Shown: positions 33,612-43,811, numbered from the stretch's first letter. The stretch is DNA of 64,000 bases from Bradyrhizobium iriomotense (GCF_030160715.1 NZ_BSOW01000031.1:1-64000), one strand, 5' to 3'. Notes: a model not told the origin generated them from the letters alone. Numbers and translations are program-made.

Positions 33612-34975
33612 TTCGCGCCACAACGAGCACCTTTTCCGACGAGATGCGGGCGCCGCTTTTCAACCTGTTGCTGATCGCAGGCCTTGCCGGCAGCCACCTT
33701 GCGCCGGCGGCAGCGCAGACGGCAACGCCTGCGCCGCAGACTGCCGCAATCTCGGCGGATGCGATCAAGCAGCGCGAGCAGGAGCTCGAAGCCACGCGGC
33801 AGCGGCAGAAGAGCGCCGAGGAGGCGCAGGCCAAGCTGAAGGCCGAAATCGCCTCGCTCGGCCAGGACCGTACCCAGCTCAACCAGCAACTGATCGACAC
33901 TGCCGCCAACGTGCGCAGCGTCGAGACCAAGATCGGCGAGGCCGAGCAGCGGCTGACCGCGCTCAACGGGCGCGAGAAGGAGATGCGCACCTCGCTCGAC
34001 TCGCGGCGCGCTGACATCGTCGAGGTTCTGGCCGCGCTCCAGCGAGCCGGACGCCGGACGCCGCCCGCGCTTCTGGTGCGACCCGAGGACGCGCTGCAAT
34101 CGCTGCGCACGGCCATGCTGCTTGGCGCCGTGGTTCCGGAACTACGTGGCCGCGCCGAAAGGATCGCGAGCGAGCTCGGCGAGCTCGTGGCCCTGCGCAA
34201 GAACATCGCAACCGAGCGCGACCAGCTCGCCGCCGACCGCGACAAGGTCCGCAACGACCAGACGCGGCTTGCAGCCCTCGTCGATGAGCGGCAGCGCCAG
34301 CAGGCCTCGCGGGAAAAAGACCTCGACGCCGAGAATGCGCGGGCGATCACGCTCTCCAGGCAGGTGGGCGACCTCCAGGGCCTGATCACCAAGATGGAGC
34401 AAGACCTGCAAAGCGCCGCCAAGGCGGCTGAGAAGGCGGCAGAGGCCGCAAAGCAGGCCGAGGCGAAGGCGGCCGCCAACGCCAAGCCGGGGCCGGCCGC
34501 CTTCAAGGACCGTTCCCGGACCAGCCCGGCAATCGCCTTCGCCTCGGCCAAGGGCCTGCTGCCCCTGCCGGTCAACGGTACCAAGATCAGGGATTTCGGC
34601 GGTTCCGACGGCGTCGGGGGCGTCCAAAAGGGCATTTCCTTGGCAAGCAGGCCCGGCTCCCAGGTCACGACGCCGTGTGATGGCTGGGTGGTCTATTCAG
34701 GCCCCTTCCGCAGCTATGGACAACTCTTGATCCTTAACGCAGGGGGCGGGTATCATGTCCTGATCGCCGGGATGGAGCGCATTTCGGTAAACATCGGACA
34801 GTTTGTGCTCACGGGGGAGCCGGTCGCGACCATGGGGTCGACATCCCAAGTCGCCTCCATTCTCGCCACGAATGCGAGTCAACCCGTGCTCTATGTCGAG
34901 TTCCGCAAAGACGGCACTCCAATCGATCCAGGCCCATGGTGGGCCGCAAATGAAGGCGAGAAGGTTCGCGGATGA
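33608..34975 (+). CDS. EnvC-like murein hydrolase activator, degenerate LytM domain
   Basis: 455 residues if the GTG at 33608 is used (it overlaps the rlmH stop as GTGA); ATG 33644 is a possible internal start. A signal peptide (LFNLLLIAGLAGSHLAPAAA) is followed by a long coiled coil (residues ~50-290, Lys/Glu/Gln/Ala-rich) and a C-terminal LytM/M23 domain (~330-450). The zinc site is degenerate: the usual HxGxD reads VQKGISL, though YHVLIAGM keeps a His. EnvC/NlpD-type proteins of this kind activate amidases rather than cut peptidoglycan. Directly followed by ctpA with a 4-base overlap, the common envC-ctpA pairing. Confidence 0.87.
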   Translation: MIRATTSTFSDEMRAPLFNLLLIAGLAGSHLAPAAAQTATPAPQTAAISADAIKQREQELEATRQRQKSAEEAQAKLKAEIASLGQDRTQLNQQLIDTAANVRSVETKIGEAEQRLTALNGREKEMRTSLDSRRADIVEVLAALQRAGRRTPPALLVRPEDALQSLRTAMLLGAVVPELRGRAERIASELGELVALRKNIATERDQLAADRDKVRNDQTRLAALVDERQRQQASREKDLDAENARAITLSRQVGDLQGLITKMEQDLQSAAKAAEKAAEAAKQAEAKAAANAKPGPAAFKDRSRTSPAIAFASAKGLLPLPVNGTKIRDFGGSDGVGGVQKGISLASRPGSQVTTPCDGWVVYSGPFRSYGQLLILNAGGGYHVLIAGMERISVNIGQFVLTGEPVATMGSTSQVASILATNASQPVLYVEFRKDGTPIDPGPWWAANEGEKVRG

Positions 34976-36327
34976 TGCGCAAGACTTCAGTTATCCTCCT
35001 CAGCGCGGCCACCGGCGCGGCGCTGACGCTGTTCGTGACCCAGCCGCGCGCGGTGTTCATGGGCTCGAGCGCGCGCGCCGCGACCGCGGACACGTATCGC
35101 CAGCTCAATCTGTTCGGCGACGTGTTCGAGCGCGTGCGCTCCGACTATGTCGAGAAGCCCGACGACACCAAGCTGATCGAATCGGCGATCAGCGGCATGC
35201 TCTCCGGCCTCGATCCGCACTCCAGCTACATGGACGCCAAGAGCTTCCGTGACATGCAGGTGCAGACCCGCGGCGAGTTCGGCGGCCTCGGCATCGAAGT
35301 CACCATGGAGGACGGCCTGATCAAGGTGGTCTCGCCGATCGACGACACCCCGGCCTCGCGCGCCGGCGTCATGGCCAACGACATCATCACCAATCTCGAC
35401 GACGAGGCGGTGCAGGGCCTGACCCTGAACCAGGCGGTCGAGAAGATGCGCGGCCCCGTCAACACCAAGATCAAGCTCAAGATCATTCGCAAGGGCGTCG
35501 ACAATCCGATCGACGTTACGCTGGTGCGCGACAACATCCGCGTCCGCTCGGTGCGCGCGCGCGTCGAGGCCGACGACATCGCCTATATCCGCATCACCAC
35601 CTTCAACGAGCAGACCACCGAAGGCCTGAAGAAGGAGATCGCCAATCTCTCGAACCAGATCGGCGACAAGCTGAAGGGCTACGTCATCGATCTCAGAAAC
35701 AATCCCGGCGGCCTTCTCGAAGAAGCGGTCACCGTCTCCGACTCCTTCCTGGAGCGCGGCGAGATCGTGTCGACCCGCGGCCGCAATGCCGAGGAGACGC
35801 AGCGCCGCTCCGCCCATCCGGGCGACCTGACCAAGGGCAAGCCGGTGATCGTGCTGGTCAATGGCGGCTCGGCCTCGGCGTCGGAAATCGTCGCCGGCGC
35901 GCTGCAGGACCACAAGCGCGCGACCATCGTCGGCACGCGCTCCTTCGGCAAGGGATCGGTGCAGACCATCATTCCGCTCGGCAGCGGCAACGGCGCGCTG
36001 CGGCTGACCACGGCGCGCTACTACACGCCGTCGGGCAAGTCGATCCAGGCCAAGGGCATCGTGCCCGACATCGAAGTGCTCCAGGACGTGCCAGACGAGT
36101 TGAAGTCCCGCACCGACACCAAGGGCGAGGCTTCGCTGCGCGGCCACCTCAAGAACGACGGCGACGAGAAGACCGGCTCGCAGTCCTACGTTCCGCCGGA
36201 TGCCAAGGACGACAAGGCGCTCAAGATGGCCGACGACCTCCTGCACGGCATCAAGAACAGCGCCTCCGCGGCGCCCACGCCGGGTACCGACAAGGCCGCG
36301 GCCGACAAGCCCAAGGCGGCGAACTGA
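34972..36327 (+). CDS. ctpA: Carboxyl-terminal processing peptidase (S41 family)
   Basis: A 451-residue periplasmic serine protease. A signal/anchor helix (residues ~5-22) leads into a PDZ domain (~95-180; GGLGIEVTMEDGLIKVVSP). The peptidase core holds VIDLRNNPGGLLEEAV, the Ser nucleophile in NGGSASASEIVAGAL, and the Lys in RSFGKGSVQT. CtpA trims C-termini and controls peptidoglycan hydrolases together with LytM-type partners. It overlaps the upstream envC-like gene by 4 bases, indicating translational coupling. The C-terminus is a Lys/Ala/Asp-rich tail. A strong terminator follows at 36356. Confidence 0.95.
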   Translation: MMRKTSVILLSAATGAALTLFVTQPRAVFMGSSARAATADTYRQLNLFGDVFERVRSDYVEKPDDTKLIESAISGMLSGLDPHSSYMDAKSFRDMQVQTRGEFGGLGIEVTMEDGLIKVVSPIDDTPASRAGVMANDIITNLDDEAVQGLTLNQAVEKMRGPVNTKIKLKIIRKGVDNPIDVTLVRDNIRVRSVRARVEADDIAYIRITTFNEQTTEGLKKEIANLSNQIGDKLKGYVIDLRNNPGGLLEEAVTVSDSFLERGEIVSTRGRNAEETQRRSAHPGDLTKGKPVIVLVNGGSASASEIVAGALQDHKRATIVGTRSFGKGSVQTIIPLGSGNGALRLTTARYYTPSGKSIQAKGIVPDIEVLQDVPDELKSRTDTKGEASLRGHLKNDGDEKTGSQSYVPPDAKDDKALKMADDLLHGIKNSASAAPTPGTDKAAADKPKAAN

Positions 36328-36355
36328 CGCAACACTGCAACCTCAACGGTGCGAC

Positions 36356-36385
36356 AAAGGGCGGCTCCTCCGAGCCGCCCTTTTT
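36356..36385 (+). terminator. Rho-independent terminator after ctpA
   Basis: AAAGGGCGGCTC (36356-36367) pairs perfectly with GAGCCGCCCTTT (36372-36383) around CTCC and runs into TTTTT. It is 28 bases after the ctpA stop. Confidence 0.9.
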
Positions 36386-36474
36386 GCTGGGAAGCCGCTC
36401 CCCTGTAGAGCCCCGGCCTGCCGCCGCTTGACCCGGCCGTGGTATCGTCATTGCCGAGTGATTCGGGATCGCGC

Positions 36475-37698
36475 ATGACTGAAACGGCCGATGATCTGAG
36501 CGCCCCGCTCGGACAGGAGAAGCCGCGCCGGAAACGCCAGCTGCGGCTGCCGTTCACGGGACTCCAGGTGCTTGCCGTCCTGCTTCTCCTGTTCCTCGCG
36601 ACCTTTGCCGGCTTTGCCATCTTCCACAAGGATCCGCTCGGCGGCGAGCCGATCACGCGCGTTGCCATCCGCGAGCAGAAGGCGACCGAGGACAAGCCGG
36701 CAGCCGCAGCCTCCGAAAGTTCGGGCCAGGAGACCAAGCACGAGACCAAGGCGGCGCCGAAGCAGGCTGCACCCGGCGACCAGAAGACCGTCACCATCAT
36801 CGACGGCTCCAGCGGCGCCCGCCATGACGTCGTGATCGGCAGTGGCGGCGAAGCTGCCGACAAGGGCGAGCCGGCCTCCGCCGCGCCCGCCATCATGTCC
36901 GGGATCGACCAGCGGCTGCTCGAGAAGTCGCGCTACGGCATGATCCCGGTCGCAGCCGCCGACCTGAAGCCGTTCACGGTCTATGCGGCGGAGGCTGACC
37001 GCGCCAAGGCGGCAAGAACGCCCGTTATCGCGATCGTCATCGGCGGGCTCGGCGTCGGTGCCGCCAAGACCGCCGATGCGATCATGAAGCTGCCGGGCGC
37101 GGTGACGCTGGCCTTCACGCCCTATGGCGCCGATCCCGGCAAGCTCGCCGAGCGCGCACGCGCCCAGCGCCACGAGATCTTCCTGCAGATCCCGATGGAG
37201 CCCTACGACTTCCCCGACAATGATCCGGGCCCGCAGACCCTGCTGACTTCGCTGAGCGCCGACCAGAACATGGACCGTCTGTACTGGCACCTGAGCCGGA
37301 TGCAGGGCTATGCGGGCCTCGCCAATTTCATGGGGGCGCGCTTCATCGCCACCGACGCTTCGATGCAGCCGATCGTGCGCGAGGCGGCCAAGCGCGGGCT
37401 CGGCTTCTTCGACGACGGTTCCTCGCCACGCAGCGTCGCGCCCCAGGCCGCCGCAGGCCAGGCGATGCCGTTCGGCAAGGGCGACATCGCGATCGACGCG
37501 GTGCCGACCGGCGCCGAGATCGACCGCGCCCTGAACAAGCTTGAATCGGTCGCCCGCGAGCGCGGTGTCGCCATCGGCACCGCCTCCGCCCTGCCCGTCT
37601 CGATCGAGCGGATCGGCGCCTGGATCAAGACGCTTCCCGACCGCGGTGTCCTGCTGGTGCCATTGACAACCGCGATGTTGAAATCAAAATCCAGCTGA
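36475..37698 (+). CDS. Divergent polysaccharide deacetylase family protein
   Basis: A 407-residue membrane-anchored protein: cytoplasmic basic start, one transmembrane helix (LQVLAVLLLLFLATFAGFAI, residues ~32-51), a Lys/Ala/Glu linker to ~140, and a periplasmic domain (~175-405) of the 'divergent polysaccharide deacetylase' type: VIAIVIGGLGVGAAKTADAI, FLQIPMEPYDFP, FMGARFIATDASM, GFFDDGSSPRSVA. Enzymatic activity is not established for the family; its position after envC-ctpA is consistent with a cell-envelope role. ATG 36475 is used since residues before it do not resemble the family. Confidence 0.85.
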   Translation: MTETADDLSAPLGQEKPRRKRQLRLPFTGLQVLAVLLLLFLATFAGFAIFHKDPLGGEPITRVAIREQKATEDKPAAAASESSGQETKHETKAAPKQAAPGDQKTVTIIDGSSGARHDVVIGSGGEAADKGEPASAAPAIMSGIDQRLLEKSRYGMIPVAAADLKPFTVYAAEADRAKAARTPVIAIVIGGLGVGAAKTADAIMKLPGAVTLAFTPYGADPGKLAERARAQRHEIFLQIPMEPYDFPDNDPGPQTLLTSLSADQNMDRLYWHLSRMQGYAGLANFMGARFIATDASMQPIVREAAKRGLGFFDDGSSPRSVAPQAAAGQAMPFGKGDIAIDAVPTGAEIDRALNKLESVARERGVAIGTASALPVSIERIGAWIKTLPDRGVLLVPLTTAMLKSKSS

Positions 37699-37769
37699 AT
37701 CAACGGATTGGCACGGCGGGTCCCACGGGGCCGAAGGAGTCGGCCACGAGTGGCGAGAGGTTTGGCGGA

Positions 37770-38273
37770 ATGACGCGTTACGAGGATCTGCCCTACCGGA
37801 CCTGCGTCGGGGTGATGCTTCTCAACAAGAACGGACTGGTCTTCATCGGGCGCCGTGCCGGCGGCATCGAGCATGTCGACGAGAGTCATGTCTGGCAGAT
37901 GCCGCAAGGCGGCGTCGATCCCGGCGAAGATACCTGGGAAGCCGCCAGGCGCGAGCTTTACGAGGAGACCAGCGTGCGCTCGGTGGAACGGCTCGGCGAG
38001 GTCGCCGACTGGCTCACCTACGACATTCCGCGCACCGTCGCGGGCCGTGCCTGGAAAGGCCGTTACCGCGGCCAGCGCCAGAAATGGTACGCCATGCGCT
38101 TCACCGGCAAGGACAGCGAGATCGACGTCGCCAATCCCGGCGGCGGTCACAAGGCGGAATTCGTCACCTGGCGCTGGGAGCCGATGAAGAATCTTTCCTC
38201 GCTGATCATTCCGTTCAAGCGCCCGGTCTATGATCGCGTGGTGCAGGAATTCGCCGCGCTGGCGGATGAGTGA
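37770..38273 (+). CDS. rppH: RNA pyrophosphohydrolase (RppH, Nudix)
   Basis: A 167-residue Nudix hydrolase. The Nudix box is QGGVDPGEDTWEAARRELYE with EET following; YRTCVGVMLLNKNGLVFIGR and WQMPQGGVD flank it. RppH removes 5' pyrophosphate from mRNA to start decay. The motif RGQRQKWYAMRF is typical of RppH/IalA proteins. A second, closely similar Nudix gene follows at 38338. Confidence 0.93.
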   Translation: MTRYEDLPYRTCVGVMLLNKNGLVFIGRRAGGIEHVDESHVWQMPQGGVDPGEDTWEAARRELYEETSVRSVERLGEVADWLTYDIPRTVAGRAWKGRYRGQRQKWYAMRFTGKDSEIDVANPGGGHKAEFVTWRWEPMKNLSSLIIPFKRPVYDRVVQEFAALADE

Positions 38274-38280
38274 TTTGCAT

Positions 38281-38320
38281 CGTCATTCCGGGGCGTGCGA
38301 AGCACGAACCCGGAATGACG
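38281..38320. repeat. Short palindromic repeat between the two rppH genes
   Basis: CGTCATTCCGGG (38281-38292) and CCCGGAATGACG (38309-38320) are perfect complements enclosing GCGTGCGAAGCACGAA. It is the minimal form of the repeat type seen also at 30228 and 47254. Confidence 0.8.
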
Positions 38321-38337
38321 ATCGAGCAAGTGACCGG

Positions 38338-38844
38338 ATGTCGAGCAACAATAAACCCTATCGTCCCAATGTCGGGATCGCCCTGTTCAATGCCGATGGC
38401 TTGGTGCTGATCGGCCATCGCTTCCGGGGTGACGGCCCCGAGATCATCCTGCCGGGACTGGACTGGCAGATGCCGCAGGGCGGCGTCGACGAAGGCGAGA
38501 ACCTGCGCGATGCCGCCATGCGCGAGCTCTGGGAAGAGACCGGCGTCAAGAGTGCCGAGTATCTCGGCGAGACCGACTGGCTCGCTTACGATTTCCCGCC
38601 CTATGACGGACCCCAGACGCATCGCCTGGCGAAATTCCGCGGCCAGCGGCAAAAATGGTTCGCGCTGCGCTTCACCGGCCGTGACGAGGAGATCGATCCG
38701 CTGACACCGCGCAACGGCCAGCCCGCCGAGTTCGACGCCTGGCGCTGGGAGCGTCTCGACCGTGTCACCGATCTCGTAGTGCCGTTCCGCCGCGAGGTCT
38801 ATCGCGCGGTGGCGCAGCACTTCGCGCGCTTTGCCTCGCACTAA
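38338..38844 (+). CDS. Second RppH-like Nudix hydrolase
   Basis: A 168-residue paralogue of the preceding gene: PYRPNVGIALFNADGLVLIG, QMPQGGVDEGENLRDAAMRE followed by LWEETGV, FRGQRQKWFALRF. The Nudix box is intact. Against the first copy it has an insert before the box (RFRGDGPEIILPGLDWQ) and ends FARFASH. The start ATG at 38338 avoids reading through the palindromic repeat upstream. Both copies could be active with different RNA or dinucleotide preferences. Confidence 0.9.
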   Translation: MSSNNKPYRPNVGIALFNADGLVLIGHRFRGDGPEIILPGLDWQMPQGGVDEGENLRDAAMRELWEETGVKSAEYLGETDWLAYDFPPYDGPQTHRLAKFRGQRQKWFALRFTGRDEEIDPLTPRNGQPAEFDAWRWERLDRVTDLVVPFRREVYRAVAQHFARFASH

Positions 38845-38890
38845 AGCGCGAGCGGGTTACGCTTGGTTGTTGCCACGAGGAAGGTGCGCT

Positions 38891-39012
38891 CCCTCTCCCG
38901 CTTGCGGGAGAGGGCTGGGGAGAGGGTGCTTCCACAATAGAGACTCCCTGAGTGAAGAGAGCCCCCACCCGGCGCTTCGCGCCGACCTCCCCCGCAAGCG
39001 GGAGAGGTTACC
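38891..39012. repeat. Compound intergenic repeat (CTCTCCCGC family)
   Basis: Contains CCCTCTCCCGC (38891-38901) and GCGGGAGAGGG (38904-38914), then GGCTGGGGAGAGGGTG, and at the far end CCTCCCCCGCAAGCGGGAGAGG. These units are widely dispersed in Rhizobiales. It fills the space between the second rppH and the cyclase gene, which are convergent. Confidence 0.7.
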
Positions 39013-39053
39013 GAGCCCGCGGCGCGATTGATTCAACCTAACCCCATCCCGCT

Positions 39054-40741
39054 CTAGTTCGGCCCCACGGTGAACGGGCCGACGGCGATGACGTGGCAAT
39101 CGCTGTCGCGCTTGGCGCAATCGGCGAGCGCGGTGTTGACGGCGCCCTGCTCGTCGGCGGCCTTCAGGCCGAGGCCCGCACGTCCCGTGGTGCCGACGGC
39201 AACCGCGTTCCAGCCCATCGCATCACCAAGCTTGCGAGCGACGTCGTCGCGCGCGTCAGCCGCGATCGAGGCATTGCTCGCAGCGTGGAAGAATCCGGTG
39301 ATCTTGAACAGGCTCGGAATCGGCACCACGAAATTGTCGTCGACCGCGACGATCATGCAGGCAGCACCGGCGAGCGCGCCGCAGGACTCCAGCGCGCGCC
39401 GCATCGCCTCATCGGGCGACGGCGCGCCGATGTTCATGAAATACTGCCCTCCACCGGGGCCGAGCGCGAGCGCCCGCGATTTCGCCGCCGGGACGAACGT
39501 GGCCTCGAGCCGTTGCTTGCCGGGATCGCGCATCAGGGGCACATCCTTCGATGCGAACGCACGCTCGGTCATCGCGTCGTGCCGCATGAAGGGCTGCGGC
39601 GGCATCGGCGGCTTCCCGTGCGCATAGACCACATTGTTGCCGACCGCGTAGATCTCGCAGCGGCGCGGATTTTGCGCGGAATCTGCGCGCTTCTGGCACT
39701 GCTCGACGGCGGCGTTTCGTGCGGCGTCCTCGGTCGGCTGATTGAGCGCCGCACCGGTGAAGCCGGCAATGTTCAAAGCGAAGGCCTTGTAGTCGGCGGC
39801 GGACGCGTATTCGTTGCTGAGATAGCCACGGACACGCTCGCTGACGAAGGGGACGGAGTCGGCCGGAAATTTGGCGGCTGCGGCGGAGGTCGGCGGCAGC
39901 GGACCCGGTGTGGGTGAGGCTGCCGCGGTCGCGGTCGGAGTTACCGTCGGGGTCGCAGTTGGCGAGCTTGCAGGTGCCTTTGCCGCCGGACTGGCCGTCG
40001 GAGCTGGCGCCGCGGCAGGCGCGCTCGGCGTGGCGGTTGCGCTTGGCGCCGGGCTCGAGGTCGCAACCGCCGTCGACGACTGCTCCAGCTTGGTGAAGTA
40101 GAGAAAGCCCGCGACACGATCGCGACGATGGAGATAACCGCGACCGCCAGCGGCCACATCCAGTTCGGCGCGGGCGCGGCCTTCGCGCCCAGCTTCTTCA
40201 CCTGGGGCGTCGAATAGCTTCCGTCCTCACGGCGCATCGCGACCATGTAGGCGTGCACGGGGGTCGGAATGTTCTTGACCTCCTGCGCACCGATATCGGC
40301 GAACTGCACCGAAAGCTTGTTGGCGACCTGCTCGTGCACGGCGCGCGAGACGCAGATGCCGCCGACTTCGGCAAGCCCTTCGAGGCGCGCGGCGATGTTG
40401 ACGCCATCGCCCAGGAGGTCGCCGTCGCGCTCGACCACGTCACCGATGGTGATGCCGATGCGGAACGACATCTGCCGGCTCGGCGGATAGGCCATGTTGC
40501 GGGTCCGCAAGGACTCCTGGATGTCGATCGCACAGCGCACCGCATCCACCGCGCTCGGAAATTCCGCGAGCACGGCATCGCCGGCGGTGTTGAAGATGCG
40601 CCCGCCGGCTTTCGCGATGAAATCGTCGACGACGGACCGATACGACGCGAGACGCCGCAGCGTCTCCTCTTCGTCTTCCGCGACCAGCCTGGAATAACCG
40701 GCAATATCCGCCGCGAAGATCGCCGCGATCTTGCGTTTCAT
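39054..40741 (-). pseudogene. Class III adenylate cyclase with C-terminal Cys-repeat domain, interrupted by a frameshift
   Basis: Two frames make one protein. Frame A begins MKRKIAAIFAADIAGYSRLV (40741, the ATG six bases inside a GTG), a class III nucleotide cyclase domain with metal Asp12 and the second Asp in FNTAGDAVLAEF, then TM segment WMWPLAVAVISIVAIV. At about 40110-40116 the reading must shift (one base lost or two gained) to continue as AGFLYFTKLEQSS in frame B, giving a Thr/Pro/Ala linker and a C-terminal domain with three Cys-pair units (EQCQKRA...RRCEIYAVGN; ESCGALAGAACMIVAV; DCAKRDSDCHVIAVG). The frame-A product alone ends near 39941. Both halves look well conserved, so the shift may be recent, a sequencing error, or programmed. 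Confidence 0.78.
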
Positions 40742-40809
40742 CTGCACCAGCCCTGGAACTCCATTCCCGGCGGCAGAATGCCGTTATCCAAGACGCGGTG
40801 CAACAAGGT

Positions 40810-40843
40810 TTCAGCGCCCGTCGCGGTCGTGACGGGCGCTGAA
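40810..40843 (-). terminator. Strong hairpin downstream of atpC
   Basis: TTCAGCGCCCGTC (40810-40822) and GACGGGCGCTGAA (40831-40843) are perfect 13-bp arms with an 8-base loop. It is 39 bases beyond the atpC stop on the minus strand, so by position it ends the atp operon; the U-run on that strand is poor. Confidence 0.55.
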
Positions 40844-40881
40844 TTTGCTACAGTTTTTTGGTGAGGCGGCGACGCGCCGCG

Positions 40882-41289
40882 TTAGTGCATCGCCGTCGAG
40901 CTGAGCTGGCTCTGGATGCTCTTGTAGTGGTCGAGCCGTGCGACCGCCAGATCGAGCTCGCCGCCCTCCTTCTCGGAGAGCTTCTCCTGCATCTGCGCGA
41001 TGGTGTCAGCGAACTGCGCCCGGTCGAGCTCCTCGAGCGACGTGGCGACGTCGGCGAGCACCGTCAGGCGGTTGTCGGAGACTTCGGCAAGACCACCGGT
41101 CACGATGACCTTCTGCTTCTGGCCACCGATAAAAATGGTCAGGATGCCCGGCCGCACCGCAGCCACCACCGGAGCATGTCCGGCGAGCACGCCGAAATCG
41201 CCTTCCCAACCGGGAATGTCGACCTGATCGACCTCGCCGGAGAAGGCGAGCTTTTCGGGAGACACGAGATCGAAGTGGAAGGTGGCCAT
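40882..41289 (-). CDS. atpC: ATP synthase F1 subunit epsilon
   Basis: A 135-residue subunit starting MATFHFDLVSPEKLAFSGEV. The N-terminal beta barrel (~1-85; IPGWEGDFGVLAGHAP, TGGLAEVSDNRLTVLADVA) is followed by a C-terminal helical pair, here rich in Glu/Gln. It is part of the rotor's central stalk, where it contacts gamma and inhibits hydrolysis. It is the last gene of atpHAGDC and is separated from atpD by a palindromic repeat. An upstream GTG/TTG extension is in frame but not family-like. Confidence 0.96.
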   Translation of the reverse strand: MATFHFDLVSPEKLAFSGEVDQVDIPGWEGDFGVLAGHAPVVAAVRPGILTIFIGGQKQKVIVTGGLAEVSDNRLTVLADVATSLEELDRAQFADTIAQMQEKLSEKEGGELDLAVARLDHYKSIQSQLSSTAMH

Positions 41290-41310
41290 GATGTTTCCGC
41301 TTGCTTCTGT

Positions 41311-41398
41311 TGTCACCCGCGGGCTTGACCCGCGGGTCCATCCATCAAATTTCTCTTTCGATGGATCGCCGGATCAAGTCCGGCGATGACGAGTGACA
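41311..41398. repeat. Palindromic repeat inside the atp operon (atpD-atpC gap)
   Basis: Starts TGTCACCCGCGGGCTTGACC and ends CGCCGGATCAAGTCCGGCGATG followed by GTGACA. Inner hairpins are CCCGCGGG...CCCGCGGG and GCCGGA...TCCGGC, and the ATGGATC/GATCCAT segments also pair. Such an element within an operon can shape relative expression of atpC. Confidence 0.75.
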
Positions 41399-41402
41399 GA
41401 GC

Positions 41403-42845
<1,443 letters not shown>

Positions 42846-42879
42846 TTACTGTCTCCTTCGATCCGAATTTCGCTTCCGG

Positions 42880-43755
42880 TCAGACTGCTTCTGCGCCGGA
42901 GATGATTTCGATGAGTTCCTTGGTGATCTGAGCCTGACGCGTGCGGTTGTAGACCAGCGTCTGCTTGCGGATCATTTCGCCGGCGTTGCGGGTGGCGTTG
43001 TCCATCGCCGACATCTGCGCGCCGTAGAACGAAGCGTTGTTCTCGAGCAGGGCGCGGAAGATCTGCACCGCGAGATTGCGCGGCAGGAGGCGCGTGAGGA
43101 TCTCGTCCTCTTCCGGCTCGTATTCGTAGGACGTCGTGCTCGCGCCGGCGGCGGGCTCCTCGACGACCAGCGGGATCACCTGCTGGGCGGTCGGGATCTG
43201 CGCGATCACCGACTTGAATTGCGAGTAGAACAGCGTGCAGACGTCGAACTCGCCGGCCTCGAAGCGTGCCAGCACCTTCTTTGCGATATCCTCGGCGTTG
43301 ACGAAGCCGAGCTGGCGGACAGAGCGAAGGTCCAGGTGCTCGACGATCTGCTTGTCGAACAGGCGGCGGAGCTGCTCATAGCCCTTGCGGCCGACGCAGA
43401 AGAATTTGACTTCCTTGCCCTCGTTCATCAGCGCCAGCGCGCGCTCGCGCGCCAGACGCACGATCGAGGAGTTGAACGCACCCGACAGGCCACGCTCGCC
43501 GGTGCAGACCAGGAGCAGGTGGACCTGATCCTTGCCGGTGCCCGTGAGCAGCGCAGGCGCGCCGGGCGAGCCCGCCGCGGCGCTGGCGATATTGGCGATC
43601 ACGGCGGACATCTTGTCCGCATAGGGACGCGCCGCTTCGGCGGCAGTCTGGGCGCGGCGCAGCTTCGACGCCGCCACCATCTGCATGGCCTTGGTGATCT
43701 TCTGCGTCGCCTTGGTGGAGGCGATGCGGACCCGCATGTCTTTGAGAGACGCCAT
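42880..43755 (-). CDS. atpG: ATP synthase F1 subunit gamma
   Basis: A 291-residue central stalk subunit. MASLKDMRVRIASTKATQKI at the N-terminus and NATRNAGEMIRKQTLVYNRT with RQAQITKELIEI at the C-terminus are the gamma signature helices. A central Rossmann-like part holds LLVCTGERGLSGAFNSSI. The subunit turns inside the alpha/beta hexamer to couple proton flow to catalysis. It lies between atpA and atpD. Confidence 0.98.
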   Translation of the reverse strand: MASLKDMRVRIASTKATQKITKAMQMVAASKLRRAQTAAEAARPYADKMSAVIANIASAAAGSPGAPALLTGTGKDQVHLLLVCTGERGLSGAFNSSIVRLARERALALMNEGKEVKFFCVGRKGYEQLRRLFDKQIVEHLDLRSVRQLGFVNAEDIAKKVLARFEAGEFDVCTLFYSQFKSVIAQIPTAQQVIPLVVEEPAAGASTTSYEYEPEEDEILTRLLPRNLAVQIFRALLENNASFYGAQMSAMDNATRNAGEMIRKQTLVYNRTRQAQITKELIEIISGAEAV

Positions 43756-43811
43756 TCTTCGTTCACCCCGACGGTCCGACCGATCAGATCAGACCGCTAG
43801 CCTATCCCTAT

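Noticed and set aside
38891..39012. Repeated CTCTCCC units considered as a CRISPR array
   Set aside because: The units are inverted, irregularly spaced and lack unique spacers of equal length; no cas genes are present.
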